Positions 14,164 to 22,935 of a stretch of 64,000 nucleotides of DNA are shown here, one piece after another (positions within the stretch are counted from its first letter, which is position 1; every line of letters begins with the position of its first letter). Both the position numbers and the translations under genes were made by a program. The notes below the pieces were generated by a model, which saw only the letters and a program-made list of their open reading frames with translations, made no database searches and was not told the origin of the DNA. The DNA is from Bacillota bacterium. GTDB taxonomy: Bacteria > Bacillota > Clostridia > Peptostreptococcales > Anaerovoracaceae. The DNA is taken from contig JAFQBD010000006.1 in assembly GCA_017416795.1 (NCBI GenBank), forward strand, positions 22,634 to 86,633, written 5' to 3'.

Positions 14164-16830
14164 ATGAAGAGAATAGCAATCATTGACGGAAACAGTTTGA
14201 TAAACAGAGCTTACTATGCCATGAGAAACCCTATGATAACTAAAGAAGGGGTATTTACTCAAGGTATATTCGGTTTTCTCAATATGCTGGAAAAGATCCG
14301 TAAGGATTACGAACCTGAATACATGGCAATAGCTTATGACTTAAAAGCGCCGACATTCAGACATAAGGAATACAACGAATACAAGGCGGGCAGGAAGAAG
14401 ATGCCGCCTGAACTTGCTATGCAGATACCGCTTTTAAAGGATGTACTTCGTGCTATGAATATCAAACAGCTGGAGATAGAAGGCTTCGAAGCTGACGATA
14501 TCATCGGAACCGTAGCGAAAGAAGCGGAAGCTGCAGGACTTGAGCCTTATATTATCACAGGCGATAAGGATGAACTGCAGCTGGCTACAGATGTTACGAA
14601 GATCATATTCACAAAGAAGGGTGTATCCGAGTTCGATATATATGATAAGCAGGCTATGATCGACAAATACGGATTGACACCTGACCAATTTATCGATCTC
14701 AAAGGCCTTATGGGCGATAAGTCAGACAACATACCGGGAATACCGGGAGTAGGGGAAAAAGGTGCTACTAAGCTTCTGCTGGAGTACGGCAGTATAGAAA
14801 ACATAATAGCTAACGTTGACAGCTTGAAGCCTGCAGGTATCAAGGCGAAGGTAGAAGAACATGCGCAGCTAGCAATGATGAGCAAGAGACTTGCTACTAT
14901 TTTTACAGATGTTCCTATAGAAATCGATCTTGATGAGATGCGTCTTACTGAACCTGATTATGATGAACTGATCAAGTTGTATAAAAAGCTGGAATTCAAT
15001 AAATTCCTCAAAAAGCTTAATGTGAGTGATAATATTGATGATTTTGAAGATAATGCCGGATCTGAGATCGTTTTAGCTGATGCAGATTCTTTTGAGAAAG
15101 TCCTTATTGATTCAGATGATAAGCTTTCATCACTGACTATTTCAGGCGAGTTGATCATAAAAGTATTCGGAGATAATAATCATCTGGCCAAACCGGTGAT
15201 CGAGGGCATAGCTGTCATAAATGATAATAAATATTATTATTTTGATTACCAAAAGTTAAGCGGATTTGCCGGTTGGCTGGCTTCACAGGATATAACATTG
15301 GCAGGGCATGATGTGAAGCGTGATGTATATATGCTCATGTGTGTCGGTGCTGTTACAGACCGTGTATCTTACGATACTGCCATAGCTCAGTATGTACTGG
15401 ACTCAGGAAGAAGTAATTACAGTCTTTCTGCACTATCTAATGAATATCTTCACATGTCAGTTGAAGAAGAAGCTGATTTCATGGCTTCTAACGGACAAGT
15501 AGATTTATTTACGGACAATACGAAGATGTTCATGGATTATGGTTTCAAAGTATGCTTTGCTGTATTGAATCTGATGCCTTTGCAGAAGAAGAATCTTTCA
15601 GATGAAGATCTGGAAAAGATTTTCTATGAAGTTGAGCTTCCTCTCGTAAAAGTTATGGCTGGCATGGAGAAGGAAGGCTTCAAGGTAGATAAAGAAGAAC
15701 TTATCTCCTTCGGTGAAATGCTTTCATCCGAGATCGATGGACTTACCGCAAAGATCTACGAAGCGGCAGGCGAGACTTTTAACATCAATTCTCCTGTTCA
15801 GCTGGGAGAAGTATTATTTGAAAAGCTTGAACTTCCTGCCGGCAAAAAGACGAAGAGAGGGTATTCTACCAGTGCTGAAGTTCTTGAAAAGATAAAAGAT
15901 AAACATCCTATAGTGGCAGATGTTCTTGAGTACAGGACTTTGACCAAGCTTAAGAGCACATATATCGATGGATTATTGCCTCTGATAGCTTCAGACGGTA
16001 AGGTTCATGCTCACTTCCAGCAGACTGTTACAACTACGGGCAGACTCAGCTGTACGGAGCCTAACCTTCAGAACATACCTATAAGACAAGAACTTGGAAG
16101 AAAGCTCCGTAAAGCATTTGTTCCTGAGAGTGGATCATGTCTGCTTACAGGAGCCGACTATTCGCAGATCGAATTGAGAGTGCTTGCTCATATGGCAGGT
16201 GACGATGTCCTTATCGAAGCTTTCAACAATGGAGAAGATATCCATAGAGCGACTGCTTCAAATGTACTGGGAGTACCTGAAGATGAGATAACTGTCGAAG
16301 AAAGAAGCAGAGCCAAGGCTGTCAACTTCGGAGTTATTTACGGAATGAGCGCTTTCGGCCTCAGTACAGAGTTAAATATAACGAGAAAAGAAGCAGACGA
16401 TTATATAAAAGCATACTTTGCGAAGCATACGGCTGTGAAATCTTTTATGGACGAACAAGTGAGCTTTTGCAAAGACAACGGATATGTCACTACTGTTATG
16501 GGCAGAAAGAGATATATCAAGGAAATCATGGCAACTGCATATATGGTAAGACAGGTGGGTGAAAGACTTGCCATGAACACTCCGATACAGGGAAGTGCTG
16601 CCGATATCATAAAGATCGCTATGGTGAAAGTATATGATGCTATTAAGGAACAGGGACTTAAGTCGAGACTTATCCTGCAGGTCCATGATGAATTGATCAT
16701 CAATACTTATGAGGACGAGAAAGACGCAGTGGCTAAGCTGCTCGTTGAAAATATGGAGTCGGCTTATGACCTTGCAGTTAAATTAAAGGCAGACCTCAAC
16801 GTAGGAGATAACTGGTACGAATTGAAATAG
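14164..16830 (+). CDS. polA: DNA polymerase I
   Basis: An 888-residue Pol I, which fills gaps and removes RNA primers. Residues 1-300 form the 5'-3' exonuclease (ADDIIGTVAKEAE, DKSDNIPGIPGVGEKGA). The middle third is a 3'-5' exonuclease-like fold in which the first DxE metal motif is absent, so proofreading is probably lost, as in Bacillus Pol I. The C-terminal polymerase has motif A DYSQIELRVLAHMAGD, motif B RSRAKAVNFGVIYGMS and motif C VHDEL. I chose the ATG at 14164 because AAGGTGA precedes it and MKRIAIIDGN is the usual family start; an upstream in-frame ATG at 14122 overlaps the peptidase gene. coaE follows after 9 bases. Confidence 0.96.
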   Translation: MKRIAIIDGNSLINRAYYAMRNPMITKEGVFTQGIFGFLNMLEKIRKDYEPEYMAIAYDLKAPTFRHKEYNEYKAGRKKMPPELAMQIPLLKDVLRAMNIKQLEIEGFEADDIIGTVAKEAEAAGLEPYIITGDKDELQLATDVTKIIFTKKGVSEFDIYDKQAMIDKYGLTPDQFIDLKGLMGDKSDNIPGIPGVGEKGATKLLLEYGSIENIIANVDSLKPAGIKAKVEEHAQLAMMSKRLATIFTDVPIEIDLDEMRLTEPDYDELIKLYKKLEFNKFLKKLNVSDNIDDFEDNAGSEIVLADADSFEKVLIDSDDKLSSLTISGELIIKVFGDNNHLAKPVIEGIAVINDNKYYYFDYQKLSGFAGWLASQDITLAGHDVKRDVYMLMCVGAVTDRVSYDTAIAQYVLDSGRSNYSLSALSNEYLHMSVEEEADFMASNGQVDLFTDNTKMFMDYGFKVCFAVLNLMPLQKKNLSDEDLEKIFYEVELPLVKVMAGMEKEGFKVDKEELISFGEMLSSEIDGLTAKIYEAAGETFNINSPVQLGEVLFEKLELPAGKKTKRGYSTSAEVLEKIKDKHPIVADVLEYRTLTKLKSTYIDGLLPLIASDGKVHAHFQQTVTTTGRLSCTEPNLQNIPIRQELGRKLRKAFVPESGSCLLTGADYSQIELRVLAHMAGDDVLIEAFNNGEDIHRATASNVLGVPEDEITVEERSRAKAVNFGVIYGMSAFGLSTELNITRKEADDYIKAYFAKHTAVKSFMDEQVSFCKDNGYVTTVMGRKRYIKEIMATAYMVRQVGERLAMNTPIQGSAADIIKIAMVKVYDAIKEQGLKSRLILQVHDELIINTYEDEKDAVAKLLVENMESAYDLAVKLKADLNVGDNWYELK

Positions 16831-16839
16831 GAGTACGTG

Positions 16840-17478
16840 ATGGATAATAAAGTAAGAGTAGTTGGGCTTACCGGGGGTATAGGTACCGGTAAGTCTACTG
16901 CTGCAGAATATTTGAAGAAAAAAGGTTTCGCGCATATCGATGCCGATCAGATAGGACGAGATATAACTGCTGACGGCAGTCCTATGCTTCCTGTACTTGA
17001 CGGCATTTTCGGACCGACAGGAGAATATGGGGTCGAAGGTTTTGATATTTTAAGAGAGGACGGCAGTCTGGATCGTAAGGCTTTAGCATCTATAGTATTT
17101 ACCGACATGAATAAGAAACTGAAGCTGGATGAAGTGATGTTCAAAGCTATCATAGCTGAAACGAAGCGTCTTGTAGAGGTTTATTCAGAAGACGATCCTG
17201 TCGGCATATTGATCGATGCTCCGTTGCTTTTTGAAGCAGGGCTTGATAAAGAGTGCGACCTTGTACTGCTGATAGTTGCAGATATGGATGTGAGGATACA
17301 TAGAGTCTGTGCCCGTGACGGCGCGACAGAGCAGGAAGTCAGAAACAGGATAAACAGCCAGATGAGCGATGAAGAAAAGATATCAAGATCACATGTAGTG
17401 GTAGATAATTCAGGCAGCCTTGAAGAACTGGAAAAACAGCTCGAAGAATTCCTCTCTAAATTTTCAAAAAATTCTTGA
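16840..17478 (+). CDS. coaE: Dephospho-CoA kinase
   Basis: A 212-residue P-loop kinase that phosphorylates dephospho-CoA, the last step of coenzyme A synthesis. Walker A GGIGTGKST spans residues 12-20; DADQIGRDI and the DAPLLFEAGL motif (CoA-domain and lid elements) follow. AGGAG from the polA end lies 6 bases before the ATG at 16840; the GTG one codon upstream would be too close to it. The coupling to polA is common in Firmicutes. The last codons overlap the -35 of the next promoter, and no terminator separates them. Confidence 0.95.
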   Translation: MDNKVRVVGLTGGIGTGKSTAAEYLKKKGFAHIDADQIGRDITADGSPMLPVLDGIFGPTGEYGVEGFDILREDGSLDRKALASIVFTDMNKKLKLDEVMFKAIIAETKRLVEVYSEDDPVGILIDAPLLFEAGLDKECDLVLLIVADMDVRIHRVCARDGATEQEVRNRINSQMSDEEKISRSHVVVDNSGSLEELEKQLEEFLSKFSKNS

Positions 17479-17503
17479 CAATACTTTAGCGCAGTGATAT
17501 ATT
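17475..17503 (+). promoter_or_regulatory. Consensus sigma-A promoter driving the candidate RNA
   Basis: TTGACA (17475-17480), exactly 17 bases, TATATT (17498-17503). The predicted start is near 17510. The -35 overlaps the end of coaE. No convincing ORF follows, so the product is probably RNA. Confidence 0.8.
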
Positions 17504-17509
17504 AAGGTC

Positions 17510-17870
17510 AAGAAAGGAGAGGGGCTGAAAAGCTCAGAGAATTTCGATAAAATAGATAAACTTATATTCAAAGAAGATGTAAGGCAAGAAAGGGAGTGAT
17601 TCCACCAGAAGTGTATAGAGAAGAACAAAGATAATACCAGTTGCTGGAGTTAGATCACCGGAAGAAGTGGTGATAAGGACTGATCCAATAGCAAAGGGAA
17701 AACTTCAAAAGACTGCTGGACATGAACTAAAGCAGCATGAGGCTGCAGATGAATGAACATTAACGAGAAAGTTCGGAAGAGTCAACGGTCGGAAGATGGG
17801 AGCTTTGCAAACAAGAATACTACAAAAGGATCGGAGCGCAAGCAACTGGTATTATTATTTTTATTTTTTT
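17510..17870 (+). ncRNA. Candidate structured noncoding RNA, about 360 nt, unidentified
   Basis: Between coaE and tRNA-Leu lies a purine-rich stretch with no credible ORF, a consensus promoter at its start and a T-rich end. Its last 240 bases form nested long-range stems. ATAATACCAGTTGCT (17631-17645) pairs perfectly over 15 bp with 17841-17855 and runs straight into T-rich sequence, so the closing stem doubles as a terminator. Inside are CTGATCC (17680-17686) with GGATCGG (17828-17834), GCAAAG (17691-17696) with CTTTGC (17803-17808), and a local hairpin ATCACC/GGTGAT (17654-17659 with 17669-17674). CGGAAGA occurs three times (17659, 17774, 17790). It lacks tmRNA, RNase P, SRP, 6S and T-box signatures. 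A raiA-type clostridial RNA is one possibility, untested. Confidence 0.65.
17841..17870 (+). terminator. Terminator formed by the closing stem of the candidate RNA
   Basis: The right arm of the 15-bp long-range stem (17841-17855) is followed directly by TATTTTTATTTTTTT. The left arm lies about 195 bases upstream, so termination may depend on correct folding of the whole RNA. Confidence 0.5.
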
Positions 17871-17890
17871 GCATTTTATAAAATAATTTG

Positions 17891-17919
17891 TTGACAAAAT
17901 GGGTATAAATCCGTATTAT
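17891..17919 (+). promoter_or_regulatory. Promoter of tRNA-Leu(GAG)
   Basis: TTGACA (17891-17896), 17-base spacer, TATTAT (17914-17919). The start would be near 17926, about 26 bases before the mature tRNA. Confidence 0.8.
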
Positions 17920-17951
17920 AGAGTGGTACGGTTCGCCACGACATATGATAT

Positions 17952-18034
17952 GCGGCCTTGGCGGAATAGGCAGACGCGCACGTTTGAGGGGCGTGTGGGA
18001 GACCGTGCCGGTTCAAGTCCGGCAGGCCGCACCA
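17952..18034 (+). tRNA. tRNA-Leu, anticodon GAG
   Basis: Acceptor stem GCGGCCT pairs with AGGCCGC, followed by A-CCA that is encoded. The long variable arm is typical of leucine tRNAs. The anticodon loop TTGAGGG carries GAG at 17986-17988, reading CUC/CUU. GGTTCAAGTCC is the T loop. It has its own promoter and terminator. Confidence 0.97.
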
Positions 18035-18037
18035 CAG

Positions 18038-18068
18038 AAAAGACGAAGATTCATCTTCGTCTTTTTTT
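18038..18068 (+). terminator. Intrinsic terminator of tRNA-Leu(GAG)
   Basis: A perfect 12-bp stem (18038-18049 with 18054-18065) around TTCA ends in a T run. Confidence 0.9.
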
Positions 18069-18098
18069 ATTACACAAAAGTATATTTATTCTAATTTG

Positions 18099-18127
18099 TT
18101 GAAATACAATAGGTTTAGGTTTATAAT
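18099..18127 (+). promoter_or_regulatory. Promoter of the RND exporter gene
   Basis: TTGAAA (18099-18104), 17-base spacer, TATAAT (18122-18127), 36 bases before the ATG at 18164. Confidence 0.75.
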
Positions 18128-18163
18128 ATATGATTATGTATAAAGGGGAAACAGGAGGAAAAC

Positions 18164-21100
18164 ATGCTTTCAAAGTTTAGCGTTAAGAAGCCGTTTACTA
18201 TCTTAGTTGCAGTAGTGATAATACTTGTGTTCGGGGTCATTTCTTTTATTAAGATGACACCTGATTTATTCCCAAGTATCAACACTCCGTTTGCTATAGT
18301 TATGACTACTTACCCGGGCGCCAGTCCTGAAGAAGCTGAAGTTGAGATAACTGAGCCTATGGAGCAGCAGCTCGCTACTCTGCCTAATATCAAAAATGTC
18401 ACATCGATCTCAGGTGCCAACTATTCTATAGTTTCACTTGAATTCACAGATGATGTAAACATGGATGCCATATCCGTCGATATAAGGGATAAGATAGATC
18501 AGATAGAAGGGTATTTGCCTGAAATGGCAGGTACACCGCTTGTAATGAAGATAAACCTTGATATGGTGCCTGTTGTTACTGCTGCCATCGGTATGGAAGG
18601 CAAGTCAGTAGGAGAGGTATCTCAGTTCATGAAAGAAAACCTGGAGAATCCGCTGGAAGGTATAGAAGGTGTTGCTTCTATGTCTACCATGGGGCTCGTT
18701 ACAGATAATATACAGGTAGTTCTTTCTCAGGATAAGATAGATGAGATAAATGATAAAGTCGCTGCATCCATCAACGCACAGATGAATTCAGCGGAAAGCC
18801 AGATTAAGAGCGGTATAAATAAAGCTAATGATTCTAAGGACCAGGTATCTGACGGCAAAACTCAGATCAAGGACGGATATAATTCCGGCTATGATCAGCT
18901 GATAGCTGCCAAAACCCAGATGGAGGAAAATAAAAAGAAGGCTGAAGAAGGGCTCGAAGCTTTGAAACAGTTCGATCCTAAGTTGGAATCAAAAGAAGCC
19001 AAGGAGCTTGAAGCTGCCATAAAGGCATTAGATGATGGGATCAAAGAAATCGATAAGCAGATAGAAAACCTGTCATTTACTTTAAGTACTCAATATTCTG
19101 ATCTGAATGCTGCAGAAAGTACGATCACATCTACTGTAAATCAGCTTCAGCAAGCTCTGTCTGAAGTACAAAGCTCAAAGGAAGCTGCACTGGCAAGTGC
19201 TGATATGACAGGTGTTCTGACAATGAACAACGTTTCGGCTATATTAAGTGCACAGAATTTCTCTATGCCTGCAGGATATGTTACTGACGGAGAAGCTGAG
19301 ATCCTGGTAAGTGTAGGCGATAAGATAAAAGATAAAAATGAACTTGAAAACCTTATCCTCATGGATCTTGGGATAGACGGGATAGAACCGATAAGACTCA
19401 ACGACATAGCTACTGTTACTTACAGCAATATGGCGGGCGATACTTACGCCAAGATAAACGGCAATAACGGTGTACTGGTCAGCTTTACGAAGCAGTCAAG
19501 TTATGCTACTGCAGTAGTTTCGGATAATATCGCTGAGAAATTCGAGGCACTTGAATCTCAATATGATGAATTGGAATTCACTATGCTCTCTGACCAGGGA
19601 GAATATATCCACATAGTTATAAATTCTGTTTTACAGAATCTGCTGCTGGGAGCTATATTTGCGATCCTTATATTATTCTTATTCTTAAGAGATATAAGGC
19701 CTACGGCGATAACTGCTATCAGCATTCCTGTAAGTGTGATCTTTGCAATAGTACTTATGTACTTCTCAGGCGTAACGCTCAACATGATATCCCTTTCAGG
19801 TCTGGCCATAGGTGTCGGAATGCTTGTGGATAACTCGATAGTTGTTATCGAGAATATTTACAGATTAAGATCTCTGGGTTACAGCAAGATACAGTCTGCT
19901 GTTTCGGGAGCGATCCAAGTTTCAGGTGCCATTACAGCATCTACATTGACTACGATCTGCGTATTCGTACCTATCGTTTTCGTCGATGGCATGACTAAGA
20001 CATTGTTTGTCGACCTAGCTCTTACAGTAGCATATTCATTGCTTGCCAGCCTTATTATTGCGCTTACCTTAGTTCCTGCTATGGCAAAAGGCTTGCTGAA
20101 AAAAGTGCCTGAAAAGGCTATGCTCAGCCAGGATGGCAAGTTTATAAAAAAATACAGAAGTATTACTGAATGGAGTTTAAATCATAAGAAAATTGTGGTC
20201 ATCGGAGCTGTTGTGCTGCTCTTTGCATCAAGCGGGATAGCTCTAATGAGAGGATTTATATTCATGCCGTCTATGAGTACGCCTCAAGTTTCTGCAACTA
20301 TTCAGATGCCTGAAGACAGTACTTTTGAAGAGACTACTGAAGTGACAGATATAATAGCTGATGAGGCGTCAAAAGTAGATGGAGTTGAAACTGTAGGTGC
20401 TATGATGTCCAGCAATATGATGAGCATGCTGGGAATGTCAGGTGGTGAGCAAGATACGACTTCCACGATGCTGTATATAGTTCTCGATGAGAAAAAGGCA
20501 GAGAATGGCAAGCTGATAGCTAAGAAAATGGAGAAACTCGGTGAAAAGTACAACTGCGAGATCGTAACATCGGCAGATATGGATATGTCTGCGATGATGG
20601 GAGGCGCAGGTGTAGTCATAAATCTTTACGGTGATGATCTTGACTCGCTAAGAGAAACAGGTGTTGCGATAGAACGTCAGCTCAACGATATGGGAGTATT
20701 TGAAGAAGTTTCCGATATCAATGAAGAAAGTACGGAAGAACTCAAGATAGTGGTAAATAAGAATCTTGCCATGAAGGAAGGTTTGACTGTAGCGCAAGTA
20801 TTCCAGCAGGTTTCTGAAAAGCTCACTAAGGAATCAACATCAACAAGCTTAAAAGAAGAGGGTGCTTCTGTTGATGTAGTGATCGAAAACAGTTCATCGG
20901 GAATGACTAAAGATGAATTGGAAGATTTCAAACTTACCGTTACAAAGAAAGATGGCGGCAAGGAGTATGTAAGCTTGACCTCTGTTGCAGATATTGAGAC
21001 AGATGCGTCGCTCAACATGATAAACCATGACAACCAGAAAAGAGCTCTTCAGGTCACTGCTACATTGAAGGACGGAGAAAACATAACTCATGTAACTTCT

Positions 21101-21724
21101 GATGTGAAAAAGATGATCGAAGATAAGGAACTTGTTCCGGATGATGTAACGCTGGAATACGGCGGAGAAAATGAAGACATAATGGAAGCCATGAAGCAGA
21201 TGCTGCTTATGCTCCTTGTTGGATTCATCCTGGTTTATCTTATCATGGTAGCGCAGTTCCAGTCACTCAGATCGCCGTTCATCATCATATTCTCCATACC
21301 GCTGGCATTTACGGGAGGTATGTTGGCACTCATAATATGCGGAATGGAAGTAAGCGTGATCGCTATGATGGGATTCGTGATGCTGATGGGTATCGTAGTA
21401 AATAATGCCATCGTATTGGTTGACTGTATAAACAGATTCAGGCTTGAAGGTATGGCCATGGATGAAGCCATCATTACAGCAGGAGCTGTCAGAATGCGTC
21501 CTGTACTTATGACGGCTACAACGACTATACTCGGCCTCATACCACTTGCAATAGGTATCGGTACAGGCGCCGAAATGGTTCAGCCTGTAGCTATTGTCAG
21601 CATCGGCGGACTGCTTTATGCCACTATAACTACATTGGTAGTTATACCGATAATGTATAAGATTTTCGCCAATAAACACATGGAGAAAATAAAAGAAGAA
21701 GAACTTGAAATCATAACGGTATGA
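18164..21724 (+). CDS. RND-family efflux permease with a coiled-coil insertion
   Basis: A 1186-residue AcrB/HAE1-type proton-driven exporter. It begins with a classic TM1 (FTILVAVVIILVFGVISF) and PDLFPSINTP, and has two sets of membrane spans. TM4 carries GVGMLVDNSIVVIEN near residue 545, where the proton-relay DD of AcrB is DN. The second half shows LMGIVVNNAIVLVD, GAVRMRPVLMTATTT and the family-typical last helices. Residues about 190-345 in the first external loop form a long Glu/Lys/Gln-rich helical hairpin absent from AcrB. No membrane-fusion or outer-membrane partner is encoded nearby, as expected in a single-membrane organism. SD AGGAGG precedes the ATG. Substrates may be drugs, lipids or peptides such as surfactin (compare SwrC). 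Confidence 0.92.
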   Translation: MLSKFSVKKPFTILVAVVIILVFGVISFIKMTPDLFPSINTPFAIVMTTYPGASPEEAEVEITEPMEQQLATLPNIKNVTSISGANYSIVSLEFTDDVNMDAISVDIRDKIDQIEGYLPEMAGTPLVMKINLDMVPVVTAAIGMEGKSVGEVSQFMKENLENPLEGIEGVASMSTMGLVTDNIQVVLSQDKIDEINDKVAASINAQMNSAESQIKSGINKANDSKDQVSDGKTQIKDGYNSGYDQLIAAKTQMEENKKKAEEGLEALKQFDPKLESKEAKELEAAIKALDDGIKEIDKQIENLSFTLSTQYSDLNAAESTITSTVNQLQQALSEVQSSKEAALASADMTGVLTMNNVSAILSAQNFSMPAGYVTDGEAEILVSVGDKIKDKNELENLILMDLGIDGIEPIRLNDIATVTYSNMAGDTYAKINGNNGVLVSFTKQSSYATAVVSDNIAEKFEALESQYDELEFTMLSDQGEYIHIVINSVLQNLLLGAIFAILILFLFLRDIRPTAITAISIPVSVIFAIVLMYFSGVTLNMISLSGLAIGVGMLVDNSIVVIENIYRLRSLGYSKIQSAVSGAIQVSGAITASTLTTICVFVPIVFVDGMTKTLFVDLALTVAYSLLASLIIALTLVPAMAKGLLKKVPEKAMLSQDGKFIKKYRSITEWSLNHKKIVVIGAVVLLFASSGIALMRGFIFMPSMSTPQVSATIQMPEDSTFEETTEVTDIIADEASKVDGVETVGAMMSSNMMSMLGMSGGEQDTTSTMLYIVLDEKKAENGKLIAKKMEKLGEKYNCEIVTSADMDMSAMMGGAGVVINLYGDDLDSLRETGVAIERQLNDMGVFEEVSDINEESTEELKIVVNKNLAMKEGLTVAQVFQQVSEKLTKESTSTSLKEEGASVDVVIENSSSGMTKDELEDFKLTVTKKDGGKEYVSLTSVADIETDASLNMINHDNQKRALQVTATLKDGENITHVTSDVKKMIEDKELVPDDVTLEYGGENEDIMEAMKQMLLMLLVGFILVYLIMVAQFQSLRSPFIIIFSIPLAFTGGMLALIICGMEVSVIAMMGFVMLMGIVVNNAIVLVDCINRFRLEGMAMDEAIITAGAVRMRPVLMTATTTILGLIPLAIGIGTGAEMVQPVAIVSIGGLLYATITTLVVIPIMYKIFANKHMEKIKEEELEIITV

Positions 21725-21744
21725 TGATATAATTGTACCGTTAC

Positions 21745-21831
21745 GCCGGCGTGATGGAATTGGCAGACGTGCGGGACTCAAAATCCCGTGGTGGCAACAC
21801 CGTATGGGTTCGACCCCCATCGCCGGCACCA
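21745..21831 (+). tRNA. tRNA-Leu, anticodon CAA
   Basis: Acceptor GCCGGCG pairs with CGCCGGC, then A and an encoded CCA. The anticodon stem CGGGA/TCCCG encloses CTCAAAA, giving CAA at 21779-21781, which reads UUG. The long variable arm confirms a class II leucine tRNA. It starts 20 bases after the RND stop and has no obvious promoter of its own, so it may be cut from a longer transcript. Confidence 0.97.
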
Positions 21832-21890
21832 TTTTAATAATCAAAGAAGCTAAAACAACAACAATTTTACTCGAATAGGAGGAGTAGTAA

Positions 21891-22331
21891 ATGGGCGGAC
21901 AGTTATCAATGATTTTACCTTTAATTATTCTGTTATTAGTAATGTACTTCTTACTGATCAGACCTCAGAAGAAGAGAGAAAAAGAAGTAAACGCTATGAG
22001 AAGCGGAGTACAGGTAGGAGATGAAATCATCACTATCGGCGGAATCTGCGGTAAGATCGTTAAGACTAAGGAAGAATCACTGGTTATCCAGGTGGGAGCA
22101 GACAAAGTTAAGTTTGAAATCATGAGATGGGCAGTTTCAAAGGTTGTAGAAGAAGGTAAGAGACCTGCTAACGGCAAGCCTGATTATGATGCTGAAGATG
22201 AAGAAGTTGAAGTAAAGAAGGCTAAGCCTAAGAGAATGAAGAAGGCTGCTCCTGTTGAAGAACCTGTTGTAGAAGAAGTTGCTGAAGAAGCTGCAGTAGT
22301 TGAAGAGGCTGCAGAAGCTGAAGAAAAATAA
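21891..22331 (+). CDS. yajC: Preprotein translocase accessory subunit YajC
   Basis: A 146-residue YajC, a small Sec partner that associates with SecDF. A single TM (about residues 8-23, ending YFLLIRPQKKREKE) and the RSGVQVGDEIITIGGICGKI domain are diagnostic. The tail beyond about residue 95 is unusual: a Lys-rich patch (KKAKPKRMKKAAP) is followed by a strongly acidic VEE/AEE-rich end, making it longer than the usual 90-110 residues. SD AGGAGGAG precedes the ATG. secDF lies downstream after the TIGR04086 gene, the standard Firmicutes arrangement. Confidence 0.95.
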   Translation: MGGQLSMILPLIILLLVMYFLLIRPQKKREKEVNAMRSGVQVGDEIITIGGICGKIVKTKEESLVIQVGADKVKFEIMRWAVSKVVEEGKRPANGKPDYDAEDEEVEVKKAKPKRMKKAAPVEEPVVEEVAEEAAVVEEAAEAEEK

Positions 22332-22350
22332 GAATACTTATTGATATCGA

Positions 22351-22376
22351 AGAGATGGGAAACCATCTCTTTTTTT
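22351..22376 (+). terminator. Intrinsic terminator after yajC
   Basis: A perfect 8-bp stem AGAGATGG/CCATCTCT around a GAAA tetraloop is followed by T6. Confidence 0.92.
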
Positions 22377-22442
22377 ATCTTATTAAACCTGCTGTTATAT
22401 ATGCCATGGCAGAAAATATAATATAACGGAGGTGATAAAACT

Positions 22443-22814
22443 ATGATGGTAATAAAAAGAACAATAAAAATACAGATACTGGGACTTATTGCATTCACTC
22501 TTTTAAGTGTGATATCTGCACTTATTTTTATGTTCACTCCTTTAAAGGAAGCGTGGTATCATGCCGCGATAATAGCAGCAATGACATTATCTTGCATATT
22601 TGTCGGGATACTTGAAGGCAACGCTGTAGGCAGGAGGGGATTGTTAAGCGGCATTGCAGCTTCGATCTTGTTGATATTCTTGATTTTAGTCATTGTTAAT
22701 TTGGTATTTGGCAGTGGATTTAAGCCTGAAAATAATGATATTTTCTTAACGATTCCTTTGATAGCGGGAGGTATCGGCGGAGTGGTCGGAACTAATATGG
22801 ATAAATCCTCATAA
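22443..22814 (+). CDS. TIGR04086-type four-span membrane protein
   Basis: A 123-residue protein with four hydrophobic segments (about 10-30, 38-55, 66-88, 100-118) and a Gly-rich end (LIAGGIGGVVGTNM). This size and pattern, and the location between yajC and secDF, match the TIGR04086/YrzE family found there in many Firmicutes. Its function is unknown, but it may be tied to the Sec machinery or envelope. GGAGGTGAT lies before the paired ATGs at 22443/22446; either could start. It falls after the yajC terminator, so it probably has its own promoter. Confidence 0.8.
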   Translation: MMVIKRTIKIQILGLIAFTLLSVISALIFMFTPLKEAWYHAAIIAAMTLSCIFVGILEGNAVGRRGLLSGIAASILLIFLILVIVNLVFGSGFKPENNDIFLTIPLIAGGIGGVVGTNMDKSS

Positions 22815-22840
22815 ATCACCAAAAATCAATGGATTTGCCC

Positions 22841-22869
22841 TTGTTTAAGAGCCCGAAAAGTTGTAAAAT
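22841..22869 (+). promoter_or_regulatory. Promoter of secDF
   Basis: TTGTTT (22841-22846), 17-base spacer, TAAAAT (22864-22869), 67 bases before the ATG at 22936. Confidence 0.6.
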
Positions 22870-22935
22870 GTTATAGTATGATTAAATGGATTTTTTATTG
22901 CCTAATTTCATATAGTTCTAACTTGGAGGGTTCAT

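Noticed and set aside
17600..17636. Short GTG-started leader peptide inside the candidate RNA
   Set aside because: Only 12 codons with a mediocre SD, and no regulated gene follows; not supported.
17510..17870. T-box, tmRNA, RNase P or SRP RNA
   Set aside because: No T-box GGTGG..CCGCG bulge, no tmRNA tRNA-like ends, no RNase P core words, no SRP GGAAG..AGCA helix-8 pattern.
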